Shown here: positions 59,013-64,000 of the stretch, piece by piece
Layout: the number at the start of each line of letters is the position of its first letter
Position numbering within the stretch: position 1 is the stretch's first letter
Assembly (NCBI GenBank): GCA_022510845.1
Contig: JAFLSR010000007.1
Location: forward strand, 20,667 to 84,666
Length of the DNA: 64,000 nucleotides
Reading direction: 5' to 3'
Source: Treponema sp.
GTDB lineage: Bacteria > Spirochaetota > Spirochaetia > Treponematales > Treponemataceae
Position numbers and translations under genes: made by a program
The notes under the pieces: generated by a model
The model's input: the letters and a program-made list of their open reading frames with translations, nothing else
Database searches by the model: none
What the model was told of the DNA's origin: nothing

Positions 59013-59155
59013 CAATACTTTCAAAAATGTGAATTTTTGAAAATATTGAAAACGCCGTTTCGCAATGAAATGAGAAACGGCAATTCGATAAGCGAGTTTT
59101 TGCGAAGCAAAAACTTGAAGTTAAAGTTGCCGCCACATTTAGGCGGCAACTTTAA
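59013..59155 (+). repeat. modular hairpin element, copy D
   Basis: 16-bp stem with one mismatch 59013-59028/59033-59048; GCCGTTTC/GAAACGGC 59054-59061/59074-59081; AGTTTTTGC/GCAAAAACT; 14-bp 59121-59134/59142-59155. Confidence 0.8.
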
Positions 59156-59164
59156 CCATTTTTT

Positions 59165-60409
59165 TTATCGCATATAGTTCAAAAGCGTGCTCGAATACAT
59201 TTTGCCCGCGACGGAAAGAGAAGCCTGGTGCACATAGTCGAGCATTTTCATGTCCGTCACCGCTTTGGTGAAGTCCAAATCGCCTTCGGTTGAAATCATC
59301 TTTGCCACATTGAGCGCGGTTTGTGAATTGCGTGTGACATTGAGCATGGCGCGTTCGTAGTTTGAGCCGTTTTCGGAAAGGCGCGTAACCAAATTGGACA
59401 TTCCCGCATCGAGAGAGCCGAGCACACGTCCGCCTATCGCCTCGTGGTCGCCTCGAAGCATCGCGTCACGCAATGCAATCACGCTGTCAAAAAGTGAGCC
59501 ACCCGAAACCCGCGCGCTGTTTGCCGCATTGTACGGAGGTCGCTGTTCCGCGCCGCTTATCACTCCCAAATCCGTAAGAACCGTTCCGCTAATGTCCGAA
59601 AGCCAAAGCTGCCTTGCGTCGGTGGTTTGCAAATTGATTCCGCGCGTAAGCGGATCGAGGCTCGCCTTTACCGCCGCATCGGAATTGTTGATTTTTGAAA
59701 TGAGAGCGTAAACGTTGTCGCCGCGAGAAACTGATATTTCTTTTCCGTCAACGGAGATGACGCTGTCTTCCTGCGCCTGCCATTGCGTGGTGTCGCGGCC
59801 GCTGGTGAGTTTTTGCGCCTCCGCCCAGAACGTGCGGTTTCCTGAATTGTCCACTTCAAGGTATTGGCCTTCGTCAACTTCGACATTGTTCGTGGCGACA
59901 TTTCCATTGTAAATCACCTGCGCAATCATCGGAACGCCCGAGCCTTCCACGTTGCCCATTTCCACTTCGAATGCGGTGCTCTTTGTGTTGGTGCCCGCGA
60001 AGAGGGCGTTTCCGTCCTGGTCAACCGCGTTGGCATTTTGGATTATTTGGCGCAAAAGCTGATCCACTTCGCCAGCCATGTTGTGCAAGTCTTCGGCGGT
60101 GTAAGTTCCGTGCGCACCTTGAACGGCGAGTTCGCGGATTCGGTGCATGATTTGGAGAGAATCATTGATGTAGCCTTCGCGAACGGTGAAGCGTTCGGTC
60201 AAAGTCTGCGCATTCGCCTCGAACTGCTTTATGCGTCCTTCGAACGACTGGTAGCGCACCAAATGTCCTGCGGCAATCGGGTCGTCGCGCAATTCTTGGA
60301 TGCGGCGTTGGCTTCCGAGTTGGTTGTTCGCCTTGTTCAGTTTGAATTCCTGAATGCGAAGCCGCGACTGAACATCAGTATCATTCATTCCAGAACTTAT
60401 CCTTCTCAT
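59165..60409 (-). CDS. flgL: flagellar hook-associated protein FlgL
   Basis: MRRISSGMNDTDVQSRLRIQEFKLNKANNQLGSQRRIQELRDDPIAAG. Confidence 0.92.
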   Translation of the reverse strand: MRRISSGMNDTDVQSRLRIQEFKLNKANNQLGSQRRIQELRDDPIAAGHLVRYQSFEGRIKQFEANAQTLTERFTVREGYINDSLQIMHRIRELAVQGAHGTYTAEDLHNMAGEVDQLLRQIIQNANAVDQDGNALFAGTNTKSTAFEVEMGNVEGSGVPMIAQVIYNGNVATNNVEVDEGQYLEVDNSGNRTFWAEAQKLTSGRDTTQWQAQEDSVISVDGKEISVSRGDNVYALISKINNSDAAVKASLDPLTRGINLQTTDARQLWLSDISGTVLTDLGVISGAEQRPPYNAANSARVSGGSLFDSVIALRDAMLRGDHEAIGGRVLGSLDAGMSNLVTRLSENGSNYERAMLNVTRNSQTALNVAKMISTEGDLDFTKAVTDMKMLDYVHQASLSVAGKMYSSTLLNYMR

Positions 60410-60490
60410 ATTCTCACTCCTAAAAAATCTCAAGCGCGAAAGATTTTTTCACGCTTGCTTTTATTTGCAAATCCGCGCGATGAAAACTCA

Positions 60491-62380
60491 TCACACGCCG
60501 AGCCGATTTATTACCGTGTCAATCAGCGAATCAAACACGCTGATGAATTTCGCGGCGGCGTTGTAGCCGTGCTGAAATTTCATAATGTCCGCGAGTTCTT
60601 CGTCGATGTTCACTCCGCTGATGGAATCCCGCAATCCGCGCAAATCGTCCATCACGGCGTTTTGGCTGAGCATATTCGTTTCCGCCTGCTCGCCCATAAG
60701 ACCTACATTCGTAACGGTGTCGGCAAAATAATCGTCGAGAGTGCGTGCCCGCCCAATCATCACTTTCGTGTTGCGAATCGAAGCGATTTCAGTGGCGGCG
60801 CGTCCGTCTCCATTTGCCGCGCGTCCAGTGTGGTCGGCATAGGCGGAAGCCACGCTCATCACGTCGTTCCGAATCGCCGCGTTGATATCGACATAAGTCG
60901 AAGGATTCGTGTATGGAGCAACGGCGAATTGAGCGCGCGCCCCCTCCCCGTCCATTCCTCGAAGCACGTTCACCGCGTCCGCAGTTCCGAAATCGTAGGC
61001 GTTTTCCGCGCCAGTTCCCCTCAAGATTCCCGAATAGCCCGCAAGGAAGTATCCCGAATCTTCGACATGGCGAATCACGAAATCGGGATTTCCGATTTCC
61101 TGCGCGGCAGTGGCTTTGAGCACAAGATTGTTGTTGCGGTCAAGATACGCCTTCACTTCGCCGTTCGAATCGTTTATCCTGTTTATGACATCTTCCACGC
61201 GGTCGGTGGGATAATACGGAACTTGGATGTTGCCAGTATGGCCTGAAAGCGTCATCACGCCGGCAATTCCAATCTGCTCCTGCGCGTCGAGCGCATTCGT
61301 TCCAGTGAAGCGGAATGCGTAAGTCCTGTCCTCCACGCCGTCTCCGTTCGAATCGTAGTTGCCGTTCGTGTTTTCCACAAAAGGACGCTGCACGAAAAAA
61401 TCAAGCCCTGTGGTATTGTTCGCGCCCACAGAATTGCGGTGCACGTCATTCACCAAGTCAGCGAAATTCATCGTCATCGTGTTGAGCGACTGGATTTCAT
61501 TTCGGACATCGACATCGCGAAGTTCGATCAACGCGCCGAGAGAACCGCCTTTTACACTCACCTCGTTTCTGGTGTCCGCCCAAACCACGCGGCTGTAGCC
61601 GTAGTTGTCCACAACGCTTTCCACGTCGAACTGGCGTGCGATGCCGCCTTGCACCAAAATGTGTCCTTCAAGGTGAACCATAAATTCGTCGCTGTCGCGC
61701 TGGTCGCTCGTTATGTTCGCAATCTTCGAAAGTTTTTCCACGAGCAAGTCGCGCCTGTCCATCAAGTCGTTCGGATTGTCGCCCATCGCCTTGGAACGGA
61801 CGATTTCCTTTGAAAGGGCCGCAATTTGATTCGCGTAGTCGTTGAGTTGCGCCACGTTCGATTCGATGTCGCTGTTCAAAAGATTTCCGATTCCGGTCAA
61901 AGCTTTGTCGCGATTTTGAATCGAATTGACGAGAGACTGACCTCGGGAAACCACTGCCTCGCGATGCGCCTGACTTTCTGGGTAAAGCGAAAGTTCCTGC
62001 CACGATTCCCAGAACTTGTCCATGGTCGTGCGGATTGAAACGTCATCAGGCTCGTTGTAAATCTGTTCGAGCATCATATAATATTTGCTGCGCGTCTCCC
62101 AATATGTTTCCTGATTGCTCTGCTCCACGATTCTCTGGTCGAGCATTTCGTCACGCACGCGGTTGATGCTCTGCGCTTCCATTCCCTGCCCGATTTGTCC
62201 GGGAACTTCCGCGCGGGAAAGGTCGGGACGATAGATTGGGTCAAAGGCGCGAAGTTGGACGCGCTGTCGCGAATAGCCTTCTGTATTTGCATTTGTGATG
62301 TTGTGACCAGCAGTGGTAATCGAAGTTTGGTGCGCGTTCAGACTGCGCTTTCCGATTTCTATTCCTGAAAAAGTTGACAT
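60491..62380 (-). CDS. flgK: flagellar hook-associated protein FlgK
   Basis: MSTFSGIEIGKRSLNAHQTSITTAGHNITNANTEGYSRQRVQL. Confidence 0.95.
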   Translation of the reverse strand: MSTFSGIEIGKRSLNAHQTSITTAGHNITNANTEGYSRQRVQLRAFDPIYRPDLSRAEVPGQIGQGMEAQSINRVRDEMLDQRIVEQSNQETYWETRSKYYMMLEQIYNEPDDVSIRTTMDKFWESWQELSLYPESQAHREAVVSRGQSLVNSIQNRDKALTGIGNLLNSDIESNVAQLNDYANQIAALSKEIVRSKAMGDNPNDLMDRRDLLVEKLSKIANITSDQRDSDEFMVHLEGHILVQGGIARQFDVESVVDNYGYSRVVWADTRNEVSVKGGSLGALIELRDVDVRNEIQSLNTMTMNFADLVNDVHRNSVGANNTTGLDFFVQRPFVENTNGNYDSNGDGVEDRTYAFRFTGTNALDAQEQIGIAGVMTLSGHTGNIQVPYYPTDRVEDVINRINDSNGEVKAYLDRNNNLVLKATAAQEIGNPDFVIRHVEDSGYFLAGYSGILRGTGAENAYDFGTADAVNVLRGMDGEGARAQFAVAPYTNPSTYVDINAAIRNDVMSVASAYADHTGRAANGDGRAATEIASIRNTKVMIGRARTLDDYFADTVTNVGLMGEQAETNMLSQNAVMDDLRGLRDSISGVNIDEELADIMKFQHGYNAAAKFISVFDSLIDTVINRLGV

Positions 62381-62464
62381 AGTTTCCTCCTACTTCAAAA
62401 AAACGCGGACGAATTTTTCATCCGATATTATGAATTCAAATCAATACGCCAAAGCATAAAAAAA

Positions 62465-62893
62465 TTACAAGACTTTGTTCAGCACGACGCTCTGCGGCTC
62501 GGGCTTTAGGATTTTCCCATCGCGCGAATACAAGACGTTCCGTCTCTGCGGCACCGCGTTTTCCAAAACTCCCTGAACAAAATTCTGCATTGTTTCGATG
62601 TACGTGTTCAGCGCGAAATTCTGCACCTTCGATTTTAAAAGGCGTGAGCGAAGAGCCATAACAAGCGGACGAGAATTTTCGTCAAGGCCGCCTGCTTGCG
62701 CAACCAAAGATTCGCGCCGTGTTTCCATATCGGAAAATTGCGATGAAAGGTCGTTCAGGCAACCGATGTCGCGTTCGAGGTTGACCCAATTTTTTTCCTT
62801 CACCGTGGAATACACGCTCGCCTGGCATTCGAGAATTTTTTCCACAAGCGCAATTTCTTGTTCCAAAAGCAAGGTGAGTTCATCACTCGCCAT
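62465..62893 (-). CDS. flgN: FlgN-like flagellar chaperone
   Basis: Small helical protein directly upstream of flgK. Confidence 0.75.
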   Translation of the reverse strand: MASDELTLLLEQEIALVEKILECQASVYSTVKEKNWVNLERDIGCLNDLSSQFSDMETRRESLVAQAGGLDENSRPLVMALRSRLLKSKVQNFALNTYIETMQNFVQGVLENAVPQRRNVLYSRDGKILKPEPQSVVLNKVL

Positions 62894-62948
62894 AGAAGAC
62901 CTCCATAACGTCCTTTCAATTTTTGCAGTCTATAATTATTCATTTTGA

Positions 62949-62975
62949 TTATCGGAATTTGAAAACATTTGTTTA
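62949..62975 (-). promoter_or_regulatory. sigma28-type promoter for flgN-flgK-flgL-fliW-csrA
   Basis: Reverse strand TAAA-N15-TCCGATAA, one mismatch to TAAA-N15-GCCGATAA. Confidence 0.7.
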
Positions 62976-63134
62976 GGAAAAAAATTTAAAATTTTGCGAT
63001 AAAATCGGGCAACCGTTGAGTTACAAAAGAGCAATCTGCGAATGATTTTCTTTTGAAACAAAAAATGCTAGAATTGCTAACGCGGACGAAATTGAGTTCC
63101 ATGAAAATCTGCGGACTTGATTTTTGGAGGAAAA

Positions 63135-63803
63135 ATGAATTTTAACGAAAAACTAAAGGCGTTGAGGGCACGGCAAAGAATCACGCAGGAAGAACTTTCG
63201 GAAAGGCTCGGAATCTCGCGGCAGGCGGTGGCAAGATGGGAAAGCGCGCAGGCGTTTCCCGACATTCAAAATCTCTGCGAATTGAGCAGCATTTTTTGCG
63301 TTTCGCTGGACTATCTCGTAAAAAACAGCGAATGCGAAAAAGCCCCTGCCTGCGGAAAAATCAGCGCAATGCACGAACTTGCGCTTTTTCGCACAAAGGC
63401 AGCCAAAAACACCTATGCGGCAGGATTGTGCCAAGTCGAATCGTGCCGCCCCGAATCGCATGATTTCCGCTTCGAAGAAGACGGCTGGCTCTACATCGAT
63501 ACCTATCTCGGCGGCGAAAAATTTTCAGGCGAAGAGGCCGTTTGGAAAGGCGGCACTCCTCTTTGGGCGATGAATTATTCCGGGCGGGTTTTGAACGAAA
63601 ATTTTTCGGGAGATTTTTTGAAACTCGCATTGCGAAATTGCACGGAAGAATTCCCGCGTGGTCCGCGCAATTTTTCCGCCGAAGAATTTTTTTATAAGAC
63701 GGAACTTCAAGGCGACATGGAATGGTTTTGGGGCTTTGAGGAAATTTTCTTTCGTGACGAAAAATGCTACGAATGCCATTATCACGGAGGCGCAGTGAAA
63801 TGA
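63135..63803 (+). CDS. XRE-family HTH regulator with C-terminal ligand/effector-like domain
   Basis: MNFNEKLKALRARQRITQEELSERLGISRQAVARWESAQAFPDIQNL. Confidence 0.88.
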   Translation: MNFNEKLKALRARQRITQEELSERLGISRQAVARWESAQAFPDIQNLCELSSIFCVSLDYLVKNSECEKAPACGKISAMHELALFRTKAAKNTYAAGLCQVESCRPESHDFRFEEDGWLYIDTYLGGEKFSGEEAVWKGGTPLWAMNYSGRVLNENFSGDFLKLALRNCTEEFPRGPRNFSAEEFFYKTELQGDMEWFWGFEEIFFRDEKCYECHYHGGAVK

Positions 63804-63898
63804 CGGGCAAGCCACAAAATTCCTGCGCAATTTCAAATTCGTGCAAAACGCAGGCGAGATTTTCGCGCGGTTTTTTCAAAAAATTTCACGCTCTGCTA

Positions 63899-63928
63899 TT
63901 GACAAAAACGCGCATTTTCTGATAAACT
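63899..63928 (+). promoter_or_regulatory. sigma70-type promoter TTGACA-N18-TAAACT for the tRNA
   Basis: Immediately upstream of tRNA-His. Confidence 0.6.
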
Positions 63929-63946
63929 AAATCTCATCGATAACTT

Positions 63947-64000
63947 GGTGCCTGTAGTTCAGCGGTAGAGCGCCAGATTGTGGATCTGGTTGTCGTGGGT
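63947..64000 (+). tRNA. tRNA-His (GTG), truncated by window end
   Basis: GGTGCCTGTAGTTCAGCGGTAGAGCGCCAGATTGTGGATCTGGTTGTCGTGGGT; anticodon loop TTGTGGA. Confidence 0.88.

Overview
This window is a chromosomal segment of a spirochaete, most likely a Treponema. Flagellin, FliW/CsrA, FliF-G-H-I-J and rpsB-tsf-frr-uppS-cdsA-dxr-rseP gene orders all fit. No complete mobile element, CRISPR array or phage region was seen. Most of it is core genome: (i) cdd, a TGS/uridine-kinase-type protein and secreted proteins; (ii) a minus-strand flagellar operon fliF-[130-aa ORF]-fliG-fliH-fliI-fliJ; (iii) pyrG-lptC/A/B; (iv) the rseP-dxr-cdsA-uppS-frr-tsf-rpsB block; (v) coaD, secA, hisS, a NeuB-like synthase, yebC, ruvC, a Pol III clamp-loader subunit, cvpA and murG; (vi) two flaB flagellins, flaG, fliD, PilZ, tsaE and tsaB, facing a flgN-flgK-flgL-fliW-csrA operon. 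There is one complete tRNA (Arg-CCG) and one partial tRNA (His-GTG). The most interesting unexplained signals are: a small protein between fliF and fliG that appears to join a FliG_N-like domain to a FliF_C-like tail; a dispersed modular hairpin family with a strict 8-12-8 stem architecture and compensatory changes between copies; a seven-unit array with an exact 22-bp period of degenerate palindromes; a consensus sigma-54 promoter before an orphan, possibly sigma-like protein; a flaB leader with an AGGA-loop hairpin suggesting CsrA/FliW control; a G9 tract in a signal-peptide region; a 30-bp perfect palindrome with a second near-copy 6.3 kb away; and an RHS-core remnant. All calls are from reading the sequence by eye; no database search was run.
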